Shown: one piece after another, positions 11,261 to 22,228 of the stretch
Layout: each line of letters starts with the position of its first letter
Numbering within the stretch: position 1 is the stretch's first letter
From: Rotaria sp. Silwood1
Taxonomy: Eukaryota; Rotifera; Eurotatoria; Philodinida; Philodinidae
Reading direction: 5' to 3'
NCBI GenBank assembly: GCA_905250075.1
Contig: CAJNOP010000722.1
Location: 41,771 to 105,770 of the forward strand
Length of the DNA: 64,000 bases
The notes under the pieces: model-generated
Databases searched by the model: none
Told to the model about the DNA's origin: nothing
The model's input: only the letters and a program-made list of their open reading frames with translations
Position numbers and translations under genes: made by a program

Positions 11261-12282
11261 GTGCGTAATTCTCACCAAATATTTATTGCGCTTTTGTGGA
11301 GATTTGGTATGCCGGTCTATCTACTGAAAATAATTGATAGCTGGTTAAAAGATAGAAAAGCTAATCTAGTTTTTGGGGAAAAAACATCGAAAATATTCGA
11401 TATAGACATAGGGCTTCCTCAAGGTAGTAGTCTTAGTCCATACTTGTTTATTGCGTTCCACTGTGATTTAATCAACTGTCTAGGAGCCCATTCAGGTCAT
11501 CTTTTTGCAGATGATCTTGGTGTACTCATTAGACCACCTATTATGAAGAATTTAACTCCGATGATCCAATATCTAGAGAAAGACGGTACGCGAATCTGTA
11601 ATCAAGTGTATGAATATTCAAAAAAATGGAAACAACCGATAAATGTATCGAAAACAGTGGCGCAGTTGTTTCATACACAAGTGTAAAGACCAGTAGTAAA
11701 TATAACAATGAATGGAAAAAAATTGAATTAGTAAAAGTATTTAAATACTTAGGATTTACATGGACTGATAAACTTTCTTTGAAACCCACAGTCGAAAAGT
11801 GCATTGGAAATATCAAGAGATCCTTAGGTAAACTAAGGTGGTTGAAAACTGGACGAAGTATGTCGTCTAAAGCACTTCTTCAATGCTTCTTTGCATATAC
11901 CTTTTCACATTTTGCATGGTTATTTCCATTTTTTCCGCTACTTCCAGGAACTCAAAAACAAATACTGCAACAAAAATTTCGTTTAGGTCTTCGGTTGGTG
12001 TATCGCTGTCCGTTCGTGTCTGCACACAATCTTTATACTATTACTTCAGAACAACCTTTAGAGTTCTATGTTAAGAAATACATTCAAAGACGATTGAGCA
12101 GAATGCATTTGACTAATCTTGGATCCTTACTTTTCTATAATGATATTTTCGTTTGGGATGAATTTTACAAAAGAAAAAACGAGCACCTCGATCATTTTTT
12201 TCGTACGCGTCGTGTGCGGCAATTAATAGAACAACACGAATCATTCCTTGTAAAATTGTTGTTGTTTGTTGAAACGAATTAA
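11261..12282 (+). pseudogene. Non-LTR retrotransposon reverse transcriptase, 5'-truncated and broken
   Basis: The first part encodes RT core motifs: FDIDIGLPQGSSLSPYLF (motif B) and HLFADDL (catalytic xADD). The second part encodes VFKYLGFTWTDKLSLKP and a thumb/C-terminal region ending WDEFYK. A TAA follows FHTQV at 11684-11686, and a one-base shift in the A-run near 11720 separates the halves. Sequence upstream of 11261 has no clear RT fingers or endonuclease, as expected for 5' truncation. The element would have been copied by target-primed reverse transcription. Clade is not determined. Confidence 0.8.
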
Positions 12283-12830
12283 TTAAAAAACAAAAGAAAA
12301 GAGAGAGCACATGTAATGCTTTAATCCACCTTTTTTTCTTTTCTTTCTTTCTTTACTCTATCTGACCTTTCTTTCACTCTTTCACTCTTTTACTCTTTTT
12401 CTTTTTTTCTTCTCCTTCTTTGATCTCTTTTATTGACCCCTTTAATATCCATACAAGCGGAATCTAACATTCGTCATAATTATAGTGGTGGCAAATTGTG
12501 AAACGCTTTGCATTAATGATGTTGCTTCTGGCCTAAACGTCACAATCTCTTTTTCTACTATCATGTAAGCACTTCCGAGTGTTACATTCACAAGTATAAT
12601 AAAAAAAATTTACTGCGTTCTGTAGCTATTGAAACGATTACGAGTTGTCTAAAGAGAGTTGGAATGTAATCGAATATTGAGGTACGTATTACGAAAACCT
12701 AAAAATGAATGAAATAGTATGATAAAGATTTTCGTATAGATATAGGAAGTGAAGACAAGTTTTATCTTATAATTGCATTTAGGAACTTTAGTCGTGTCAT
12801 GTAAGAAACAGTTCTGATCTGAATTCGAAC
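12283..12830. other. Pyrimidine-rich tail of the RT element, then unannotated sequence
   Basis: A TTTC/TTCAC-rich stretch at 12330-12425 probably is the 3' UTR of the retrotransposon. No gene seen to 12830. Confidence 0.4.
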
Positions 12831-12954
12831 CAGAGATGAGCACAGGACAGGACGAGATTTTTGTTTTTGTCCTGTCCTGTCGCCCGCTAGGACCGAGATA
12901 GTTAGCAGGACAGGACAGGATAGGAGAGAAAATCTTATCCTGTGCTCATCTCTG
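12831..12954. mobile_element. hAT-type MITE, 124-bp hairpin
   Basis: Termini CAGAGATGAGCACAGGA and its reverse complement (with one inserted base region) form a long stem built of AGGACAGGAC words. Flanks are ATTCGAAC (12823-12830) and ATTCGAGC (12955-12962), an 8-bp target duplication with one mismatch. Termini and duplication length fit hAT. Confidence 0.85.
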
Positions 12955-13460
12955 ATTCGAGCCAATATTCGAAATCAGAGTACACATTGTTTTCTTTGCT
13001 ATTTCGATATGATATGCATTACTTGAATGAGGTTGCGGGTGTGTGTGGCTATGCGCTAACCGAAAGCGAACAGTCAAACTCAAACCAAGGAGGAAAAAGC
13101 GAGACTTCAACAATGCGTACTTCACTTGTACATCATCTTTTTTTGAAGTAGATGAAGTCTCGCTTCCTTCCCCTTGGTCTAGTAGCCCTCTGGGAAAAAA
13201 CATGAAACAAGTCGTGAATGAATCGGTGTTGAGAGTGCTTCTGGAGTTCTCTATAGCCTCTAGAGGGAAAACAGTATTTCGCGATTTGTAAATTAACGGT
13301 AGAAGATAACCTAAATCTGATCTCACCATTGGATAGAGCAAGCCCAATTCTATGTGACACACAAATGAGAACATCTGGAAAGCTTCCTGAACGAACATGA
13401 GCACGCTGAAAAACTAAAGGAGCTTGCAAAACTTGTTAGGCCTCTAAAAGGTTCTGTGTT

Positions 13461-13543
13461 GAGGGTGTGGGTGTGTGGGGTGGATGTGCTTGTGGTAGGA
13501 ACATGAGTTTTAATTGAAAACAAAGACTCACACACACCCACAG
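13461..13543. repeat. Telomere-like foldback 5
   Basis: G arm 13461-13499 (gagggtgtgggtgtgtgggg...), loop about 27 bp including ttttaattgaaaa, C arm 13527-13543 (actcacacacacccacag). Small and degenerate but with the same G-then-C order. Confidence 0.65.
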
Positions 13544-14848
13544 CTTCACTTGTTCAACAGGTGTTTAATTTTTTTGTCGGATATTATCGGCTATGTGGAC
13601 GTAATGTCTATTAACCATCAATATCTCTGCGAATTTCCAGTAGGAGACATTTGATTTTGTCGATTGAGCAATCGAGAGAGTTTGTCACATTTGACAAATG
13701 ACAAAACTGTGCCCCGAAGGATTTTGACAGATGATTGTTAAAAAAACGAGATCATATACTCAAATAATATTGAATGATCAACATTTTTCAAATTGGAACA
13801 TAGCTCTTGATTAATTAAAGTCAATAAGATTCGATCGAATCGGAGATTATAAATCAATCTGAATGAATGATCGATATCTTCATCCATGTAAATGAACAAT
13901 CGTTCTATTGACGATAAAACGTCCTTCATGTGTTCATTGGTTTATTCCGAGGCTTGTTCGAATGATCACTGTGGAGAAAACACAAGCAATAAAATAGGCT
14001 GTCTCATCAGAATCATCGATACAGAAATGAAGATAGGGAAGATATCGATCTCTTCTACTCACTGATCAATTATTGTTTTGACGGATGAAAATCATGTGAC
14101 TAGAATCAACTGATTTTTTTGTGGAACTCAGGTATATTTTCGAAGAAAATAGCGAGCGTAAGTTTTAAATCGAGGTTTTGCGGCTCCCTCCATCCCTCCT
14201 CCTAGGCCCCCTCCATTACAGACCTTAGCAACCGGGGTCAAATGTCATTGGGTGCATTTCCCTAGCAACGGAGAACAGTAAGAACTGGCTGCTTTGCTAT
14301 GGCTCGTTAGCAACCATATGGCGCGAAACCATGCATTATTGGATATGTTTCCATGATAACCGTTACCCCACCCGCTCATTACAGACCATTACAAATTAAT
14401 TAGCTAATTAGGAAATTATGAGTGAATTAATTAATAATCACTGAATAATTTATTAAATATTTAATATTTTTAAATATATTTTTAGTATTTATTAATATTT
14501 ATTATTTAATATTTAGTAGTTAAGATATTTAATATTTATTATTTAAAATATAAAATATTTAATAATGTTTAATATTTCATTATTAAGCCATTATTGAGTC
14601 GTGATAGACCGTCATAGGCACATTGAGATCCCGTTACAGATTGTTACAGACAACTTAGGACACCGTTACAAATCGTGAAAGACGGCATCTGCAGATCATT
14701 ATAGACACCATATTACTAAGACTTGCTAAGAACGTATGAGCTATATCTTTACTGCAGCTCTACAGGATTCTGTAAAGGATGATGAAGAAATCACTCCACA
14801 AATCAATCGAATGAGGTCATTTTTTATGTGATCAGTGACAGTGATCAG

Positions 14849-14896
14849 ATCGTGTTTCGCGCTTTAATTCCACCGGGATTGCACTAACAGCTTTTT
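14849..14896 (+). repeat. Copy 3 of the dispersed repeat
   Basis: ATCGTGTTTCGCGCTTTAAT then TCCACCGGGATTGCACTAAC and AGCTTTTTG. Matches copy 1 (504-553) along its whole length. It closes the TTACAGA-rich region. Confidence 0.55.
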
Positions 14897-16869
14897 GATA
14901 AAGGGGAAAGATTTTATTTTAGGTGTTAATGAGTAAAGCATTGGTATTTTCCATCTAGAAGAGTAATAATAAGACGACACTTAAATAATATGAAGTAATT
15001 GAATTCTAATTTTAGTTAAAACTCAACACTATATATGAAAATTAGTCAAGAGAAAGAATAATAAACGTGGTAGCTTACTGAGCAATAAAATAAATATGCA
15101 TCGCAGGCTAATATAGTAGTTGAACCGATGAAACGAACAATAAAATTATAGCTGCTGCTTCGTGTGGCATGCATCGTGTAGATATTATCAATAAGAGAAT
15201 AGAAGTTATGTACTGAAGATGTATATGATAATACAAATAATTTTTTTCAATATTACGATGTTAAATGACCCATATAATCTGATAGAAAAGTAATAAATAT
15301 GAACAGTTTCAACAAAATAAACTTTCAGAGCGCGTGTATCAAGTATAAAAATTGTTATAATTCTGATTTATTCATCTACTTAGTACTTTTTTAATAACTT
15401 ATTTTAAAACCTCTGACAATATATACTAAATTTATAACGCTCAGAGTTTGCGAGTTTCACATTTCGGCCCCTCTTGGGGCCGCACTGACAAGTTTTCCAA
15501 TGAGCGAAGAGAAACCTGCTGGGAAGTGAATTTGGGCAATTTCATTTCTAGACGAATGCAAGTATTCGAAAGAATCATTGTTGACAACCGATAAAAGATC
15601 TGACATTGAACCAACTAAGATCGACGGTACACGACCAAATCATCATTTCATTTCAGAAATAAAAATTTCCTAATTGACTTTCCAGTCTCAATCAATTCTC
15701 TATTTGAGTTCATTGTCAACAGATTTCTAGTTGAAGAAAAGATTCGTCGGAATCAAATGATTTGAAGAAAAATGAGAAATTCATCTTGAATGAAACGAGA
15801 GATTGTTTGAATAAAAGGTATCCTGCTGTTCTTATCGCTCTTCATTTACCAACTTTCTACTTTATTTCCAACGTTATCATCAAGTGCTTCTATCTGAAGG
15901 CCTTCCTACATAAATAATGTATAATTAACATACACCATATGCTTCCTGTTTTATTGACTTTTGTACGCTTTCCTCTATGTGACTACTACACGTAAAATAA
16001 AAAAATTGTCATTCCAGCTGTCATACTCGCGCTATCCGTAGTTTTTTGCCGTACAAGCTAGAAATATCTTTGAGGCTTATAAAAAGATATGATGATTTTT
16101 ACTTATTTATTTCAAGAATAACAGTATATTGTATAAAGCTAAAAAGGTAAGTTGTATTTTACAAGCGTTCCTTGCTATAAGATAAAGAGTTACTATTTGA
16201 CTGGATAAAAACTTCATTTTGAATTTGTTGTAATTTCAGATAAATACAAATATCACCTTCTCATTGATCTTCGCTTCTTATTATACTTGTTTCAACTGCT
16301 TTTTCAAGAACTTAGTTCTTTTACTTAGTAAGTAAACTTGTCATGATAGATAGGATACACATTACATTTCATAGAAGACATTTATTAGGATCCACAATGT
16401 TGTTTGCTTTGATTGCAAGCATGGTAAAAAAATCAGTATGAAATCGATGCTTAGTCGGCCATTAAGATAGAAGATAGACGAGTCAATTTGTGCTGTAAAA
16501 GGGTAGTCAGAATTGTCATTCATTGATTTTACCGTACTTTTTTAAACGATGTCAAGAAAAAAATACTTAAACATATTTCAGAGTGTGATAATCTCTCGAT
16601 CTCTCGATGTCTTTGAATTGCTGTATGTTTCAATTATTTCAAAAATTAGCTGTAATCAAAAGTCGCTAAACCGAATATATTCATAAAGAAATAATATTAG
16701 AAGCAAGACAATAACTAATGCTTTGATTCATTCTATTGCTTTTTTTAGAGTAAAGAAAAAGAGAAGGTTCGTTGTAAAAACGTGAGCTATTGTTAACATA
16801 GCACTCATAATCAAAACAAAGCTTCTCTATAAAAAGTCTGAAATTTTTGTTCTTAACTGAAAACCAAGA

Positions 16870-17622
16870 ATGGGTGGTGAATTATCTGTGGCAAACGATC
16901 GTTTGAGTGATTTTGAAGTTTTACATGCAAACATCTTTACTCCTGGTCAAGGCATATGTTTACAACGTTTGAATCCAGGACGTAGCTCAGAATTTAAATT
17001 TGATTATAGTCTAGCATATGGATCTTGGTATGACATTCTAATTGTTGGTCACTCCACGTCTGCAAAAGCGGGTGGCGAAGTTCAACGATATCTGACAAAA
17101 GGTGTCTATCTCAGTTATAAAAAAAAAGTTAAAATCAGTGAACTAACAGCTGGGAAAAATCGTGATCTTGGCGCTGAGTGGAACTGTGGAGCGTGTCATA
17201 AAGACAATATCGGCAGTTTGAGAGTCTGCGAGTATTGTTTTACTAATAGATCACAGAAAATAATCATCGTATTATCGTATATACCCGTTCTTGGTCTTCC
17301 ATTTTCATTAACAAATGCCGTCCTTCAATGTGGTAAAGCTGCACAATCAAACAGCATTGCAGATGAGGTTGATGCTGGTCTCAGTGTAGCAATGTGTATA
17401 ATGGATGTTGTCACGGCACCGTTCATTGTTGGTTCTCTGGTGACAATACCTGCTAAGGTGACTGCTGAAACTGGTGTTAAATTAACAGCCAAAACCGTCT
17501 TCTGTGATGCAAGTAAACCGTTGTTGGTTGCAGTTGGAAAAGAATTCGGAAAAGGAGGAATTGTAGCTATGGTAAACGTTCGTAAAGCAGCAGTTCAAAA
17601 AATGATTAAGACATTAGAGTGA
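16870..17622 (+). CDS. 250-aa protein with zinc-ribbon motif and hydrophobic C-terminal half; function unknown
   Basis: Single uninterrupted frame starting MGGELSVAND; Gly2 would allow N-myristoylation if recognised. Residues 116-134 hold a four-Cys ribbon (CGACHKDNIGSLRVCEYC), similar in spacing to RanBP2-type fingers (C-x2-C-x10-C-x2-C). Residues about 144-215 are hydrophobic (ILSYIPVLGLPFSL; VAMCIMDVVTAPFIVGSLV) and could be one or two membrane segments. The region ends with a basic Lys-rich tail. No family is recognised. It has no introns, unlike most of its neighbours, and no partner gene. Foldback 6 starts about 175 bp downstream. The intact frame with ordinary codon use supports a real gene. 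Confidence 0.65.
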   Translation: MGGELSVANDRLSDFEVLHANIFTPGQGICLQRLNPGRSSEFKFDYSLAYGSWYDILIVGHSTSAKAGGEVQRYLTKGVYLSYKKKVKISELTAGKNRDLGAEWNCGACHKDNIGSLRVCEYCFTNRSQKIIIVLSYIPVLGLPFSLTNAVLQCGKAAQSNSIADEVDAGLSVAMCIMDVVTAPFIVGSLVTIPAKVTAETGVKLTAKTVFCDASKPLLVAVGKEFGKGGIVAMVNVRKAAVQKMIKTLE

Positions 17623-17796
17623 TGAAAAAACAAAAACTGCACAAATAATTTTCATTGTCTGTATGAGCAGTTTTGTCAACAATACTTTATAAATTTTGAT
17701 AAATAAAGATGCTTTGTACATAGAGGTATTAGCCAATCCTTTAATCAGTGGCAACGAAAAGTTCACAAGATATAGACGGTCGTGGCGGGCAACCCT

Positions 17797-17877
17797 GGGT
17801 GTGGGTGTGGGCGTGATTGGCGTGGATGTAAGTGTGGATGTGGATGTAAGTATGGCTCTCGTTTCTCCCACACTCAC
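17797..17877. repeat. Telomere-like foldback 6
   Basis: G arm 17797-17850 (gggtgtgggtgtgggcgtg, then ggatgtaagtgtgg words), loop about 17 bp, C arm 17867-17877 (tcccacactca). Short C arm. Confidence 0.65.
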
Positions 17878-19317
17878 GTACTTTTTCCATTCCATTAGAG
17901 AAGATTGATGAAGTTGATCGCATGAGATCGTGTTTGATTAAGAAACGCGAATGTCACACAGCAATGAGAAAGATAGAGAAACACAAAGGTGAATATAAAA
18001 ATTGGTTCCCAAACCCGATCGAAAGAAAAAGAAAACTGTTGTTGCAGTTGCTCGTCAAGCGACATCAAATGTGAAGAGAAAGGCAAAATTTGACAATATG
18101 TTCTTTTTTGATTGGCAAAAAATGAATTTAATCGATGAATCGATCACTACTGAACAGTATGCTCTGTGATTGCTGATGCCTTAATGTTAACAAGTTGTCT
18201 ATTATCATCGAATTAGATTCCTTGTTCTTTGATGACACAGCTTAGTGAACGTTCAGTTTTTTTTGTTTCGAAGAATCGACCGAGAAAACTAATGTTACAG
18301 CGCCGAACCGGTTATGAGTGTGAGTGTGTGCGGATTTTGGTGCGGGTATGGATGGTGGGGTTGTCGGTGTGGTTCATTGTGAATGGACTAATCGCCCACA
18401 ATCACACCACTTTCACACCGACAGCCATAGTCACATCTAGACCTACATATCCCACTCTTGCCCATACCCACACCCACACTTACCCTTTGATATCAGTCGC
18501 TAAGTATAAATGAACTTGGAAGGATTATTAACTAACTTATGTTAGAAAATGGTCATCTCGAATGATTTGTTTCTGTCTACTCAATGTAAAAGCCTCGATG
18601 TTCAAAAGAAGAAAGAAACATGCTTGTTGTATAAAGTAAAGTGATTTCGCTTACAGTAGTAATTTACTTTGCATGGGAAAGCTAGAATTTTAAAAATATT
18701 CATGTGATATCCAAACTTGATATTTGAGTAAATGTGAATACTTGAATAGAAGTACAAGGTCAAGTCATTGAAGTGCCATATTGATGAGCATTCATCCGTA
18801 TTGTAGATGAGATAAGAAAAAATGTTAGTTTGCTACGAAACTTCTTCTCTCCCATAACACTAGAAGGTATACTACAACAGTTTTCCTATTAAGAAACCTT
18901 CAAACAATTTTACATGAAATCTATTGTATATCGAAATCTTTTGGGTTTGCTGCAGTATCCTTTTCAATGTACCTTGAAATATAAGTAACGTGCTCTGGAT
19001 ACACTCTGGGAATATAATATTTTAAATTTATTAGTCTGGTGGTGATAGTCTTGTTTTACGCAAATTTCTATTGTCAGAAAGGTATTCCTGTATATGAGCC
19101 TATGTCGCCGGATTCCAGTATCATGGAATCAAAAATAACCAAGCCGCCAATTCTGCTGTTGGTAGGTTTTGGCGGATTATCTTGAAAAACAAAATGTTCT
19201 TTTGTCTGGGAATCGATAATATTTGCAACAGGTTGTTTTCTTCCCACAAGCATCCTATTTATTACCAATGTATGAGATGCATGTTCCTTTATATTATCTA
19301 TAGAAGAAAAACAAAAG
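17878..19317. other. Intergenic, one foldback, no gene
   Basis: Apart from foldback 7 (18315-18482) nothing coding is recognised. The minus-strand frame at 19074-19394 overlaps the saposin gene's first exon and has no domain. Confidence 0.45.
18315..18482. repeat. Telomere-like foldback 7 (degenerate)
   Basis: G arm 18315-18374 (gagtgtgagtgtgtgcgg...gtcggtgtggtt), loop about 20 bp (cattgtgaatggactaatcg), C arm 18394-18482 (cccacaatcacacc...cccatacccacacccacac). The innermost words ATTGTGA/TCACAAT pair. Confidence 0.7.
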
Positions 19318-20205
19318 ATGCATAAGGTTGTTGCTTTGATTATTCTAGCTGTTTTCTGGGGTGCCACAGCTATACTCGTAGCATTAATTTTCAATCAAGC
19401 CATATTAGACGCTTTTCGTCGCCATCGAAACAAGAAAATAATGCTAATGATTTCTGTCGAGATTGTGTTGACACATTTGATACCTTAATCTATTTAATTC
19501 TTGATGGTATTATTGAAGTGGGTATTATAAATACATGTGATGATGTATGTGATTATGTTACTGCAAAGTCAGGATCACCTGTTTTATATGCTATTTGTGC
19601 AGTCGATTGTGATGCGCTGGGAATTAACGAATTTATTAAAATAGCTAAAGAAGTTGATCTTGATCCAATCTATTTTTGTGAATCATTAAAAATTTGCCCA
19701 AGTAAAACAAAACATTTTATTTTTATGAAATTAAAAATATTGTTTTTTTTTCTACTGTTTTAGTAAATGATAATGGTGATGCTAAATTTAAATCATTCTC
19801 CATTTTACCATCACATGCTCCAGTTTATAGTACATTTGTTATTGATTTTACGTATGAATCTGTTAATGGAACTGGCAGCGGTCAGTTACTAGTTAATATT
19901 CAAACTATTGATTACGTTGAAATCTTGTCTACTTTTTTGATTGAATCACTTAAACCAGGTAGATATGCTGAACGTATTACTGTTGATGCTAGTCCAGATC
20001 CTACATGTGATCCTAGTATTGGTAAGAAGTTATTGATTGTTTTATTTTTAAAAGATGATTTATATTCTTCATAATAGAGGAATGTGAACAATGGTATCCG
20101 GGAGTATATAATGTTACAATTATGATTTATAATGGAGAATGTGGCTCACATCATCCTCATAGTCAGGTTTATGATATGGTCAAAGGCTCGTTTCGAATTG
20201 ATTAA
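19318..20205 (+). CDS. Saposin B-type domain secreted protein (frame problem near the signal peptide)
   Basis: The ATG at 19318 opens a signal-peptide-like segment (MHKVVALIILAVFWGATA). The saposin module at about 19440-19701 has the six-Cys pattern (FCRDCVD, TCDDVCDYV, ICAVDC, FCESLKIC) and continues in exons 19764-20021 and 20078-20205. The introns are 62 and 56 bp with GT-AG ends and consistent phases; the gene ends DMVKGSFRID. Saposin folds bind lipids or membranes, so the product is probably an extracellular or lysosomal lipid-interacting protein. The signal segment is in a different frame from the saposin exon: either an indel near 19410-19440, a missed intron, or another first exon. 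The C-terminal half (about 125 aa, beta-rich, Cys-poor) has no known family. Confidence 0.6.
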
Positions 20206-20928
20206 TAGCAATAAACAAGGAATGTACATCACTGCGACTTGCTTCAACATGGACTGAATTCCATTTAAGCATCATCTCTCCTCATTGACCAGACTCTTTT
20301 TTCAAATATCGTTAAATAAATACGTTCACACCAAAACATCTGTTGATAGTATCATCTGAGACGAGCATTTTTTTAAACAAGATCGCACCTCTCTGTTTAG
20401 ATTTTGTAATATGATTCTTAAGACACAACTCACAGGTAGTTGTTGGCCTCTCTACGAATTAGCACTTCTAACTGCTAGATCACATCTATTCTTTGAGCAT
20501 AGTTTAAAATGATACATCATTTTCATGTTCAGTACACTGCTAGTATTAAAAATAAAATTATGAAGATCATTTTCATATTCTTATATTGATCATTAAGTCT
20601 CTGTAGTAGATATCATAAGAAGTTTAATAAGTGAATACTAAAAAATGAGGTCGACATTTTAGATATTATGGTAAGAATGCACTTTACACCTATCCGGCTT
20701 TAATTCTCACTCTCTCTATTCAGTATAACTCATTTTTTGAAGTCCACGTGCGGTCATTGAAACATGATTTAATGAGGTCACTGTTTCTTAATTATTTGAA
20801 GCATTGTGGAATTGTTGTTTTTCGAATTCTCTGAAACAATAAATGACAAATTCTCATTCGACAGATATAACCTACGAAAATAAGTGTTCTCATAAGCTGC
20901 AAAGACTTAATTATATTTGGACTGTTAG

Positions 20929-21050
20929 AGTGGATGTAGGTGTAGGTTTGAGTGTGAATGTGGGTGTCGGTCTGAGGGTGTGCTGTCGATGTGCACTGCT
21001 AGGCCATCTATTTCCCACATCGACGCCGACACCCACCCACACCCACACCC
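20929..21050. repeat. Telomere-like foldback 8
   Basis: G arm 20929-20990 (agtggatgtaggtgtagg...gggtgtcgg), loop about 22 bp (gcactgctaggccatctatt), C arm 21013-21050 (cccacatcgacgccgacacccacccacaccc). TGTCGATGTG in the G arm pairs with CACATCGACG in the C arm, so divergent bases are partly matched between the arms. Confidence 0.7.
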
Positions 21051-21316
21051 TTCTTTGGAGTATGTGAACTGTATTTTTGGAGTTGTTATTGATTTTGGAT
21101 TCAGAATTCTTCAGGAGTTCAGAATTCACGGAAGTCTGACAGGTCTTATGCTTAAATGGTGGATATCAGTGAAATACCTTAACTCGTTCGCACTTTTCAG
21201 CACAACGATCATTCACCCAAAAACTTGCATCTAAAAGACGGTGATCTGAAAACAACTTTTCTATGAATACTTTCCTACAAGGCATCTTCAAAGGCTGAAT
21301 ATGACATTTCTGTCAA

Positions 21317-21362
21317 AGAAGCTGTTAGCGCAATCCTTGTGGAATTAAAACTGTGGAGCACG
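21317..21362 (-). repeat. Copy 4 of the dispersed repeat (inverted)
   Basis: AAGAAGCTGTTAGCGCAATC then CTTGTGGAATTAAAACTGTG and GAGCACGG; the reverse complement aligns with copies 1 and 3. It abuts the large palindrome that begins at 21367. Confidence 0.55.
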
Positions 21363-21366
21363 GTAC

Positions 21367-21990
21367 ACTGGATAAATCAACATGACTCAAACATTGACTA
21401 TTTTGCAAATGTCTTAGGATAGACAAGTCTTATAATTATAACGCTGGGTTTTTTTTGTACAAGTCTCTCTGTGAAATTCTCTAGCAGAATGGCAATGAAA
21501 AGGTCTAACTAAGTTCGTGTAATATTCTTTTTATAAAACTAAAACAGAAACACTGACAAATAGTTCAGTGTCCTATTTTTCTCAAAGAAACAAAAATGAA
21601 AATAAAATCACAAAAAAACGTCTTCTTTCTATTTCAAAAAAACTTTTTTCATGAATATTGATGATATATTTTATAAAAAGTTGAAGTAAAATAATGTAAG
21701 TCTTGAATATTCATGAAAAGTTTTGTTTGAGATAGAAAGAAGACGTTTTTTGTGATGTTATTTTCATTTTTGTTTCTTTGAGAAAAATAGGACACTACAC
21801 TACTTCTCAGTGTTCCTCTTTTAGTTTTATAAAAAGAATATTACACGAACTTAGTTGAACCTTTTCATTGTCATTCTTCTAGAGAATTTCACAGAGAGAC
21901 TTGTACAAAAAAAACTCAACGTTATAAGAGTTGTCTATCTTCAGATATTTGCAAAATAGTCAATGTTGCAATCATTTTGGTTCATCCAGT
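21367..21990. mobile_element. Large palindromic (foldback) element, about 290-bp arms, 45-bp loop
   Basis: Left arm 21367-21659 and right arm 21705-21990 are inverted copies differing at scattered positions. Shared words include ACATTGACTATTTTGCAAAT, GTACAAGTCTCTCTGTGAAA and CGTCTTCTTTCTATTTC. Outer ends read ACTGGAT in both. No open frame of note. A long-TIR foldback transposon or inverted duplication; class not assigned. Confidence 0.75.
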
Positions 21991-22228
21991 AAATTAAACT
22001 TCGAGAACATAATTCTCATGCAATGATTCGTAGGCGTGCACGAATATGTAGATGTGTGATGTGATCTATAAGAATAACTTATGTGGGTCTACCATTCGAC
22101 ATACAGACGTAGCGTATGTTGACATGCCGTCGGCTATCTTAGCTAGCATCTATCATGGTATCAAAGTGCAAACAGTGTTTTATTTTCTTGTTCTTATTTT
22201 TAAGCTTAAGCAAATCTTGAACGCTTTT

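Larger units (their letters stand above)
12955..16869. other. 3.9 kb repeat-rich intergenic region
   Basis: No gene recognised on either strand. Contents: an inverted pair CCAAGGAGGAAAAAGCGAGACTT/AAGTCTCGCTTCCTTCCCCTTGG near 13085-13178; foldback 5 at 13461-13543; a stretch rich in (C)GTTACAGA and ATTACAGACC words at 14200-14700 with an AT-only tandem (aatatttaat) at 14450-14590; copy 3 of the dispersed repeat; a related GC hairpin (CGGCCCCTCTTGGGGCCG) at 15465-15490; then plain AT-rich DNA. Confidence 0.55.
20206..22228. other. Intergenic region holding a foldback, a dispersed repeat and a large palindrome
   Basis: No gene seen. Foldback 8 (20929-21050), repeat copy 4 (21317-21362) and the palindrome 21367-21990 account for about half of it. 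Confidence 0.5.

Noticed and set aside
12955..12975. tRNA-like GATTCGAGCC
   Set aside because: It is the target duplication of the hAT MITE; no cloverleaf could be drawn. No convincing tRNA or rRNA was found in the window.
13030..13046. GCGGGTGTGTGTGG as a foldback arm
   Set aside because: Too short, with no C-rich partner nearby.
19074..19394. 106-aa minus frame
   Set aside because: Overlaps the saposin gene's first exon in antisense and has no domain or splice context.
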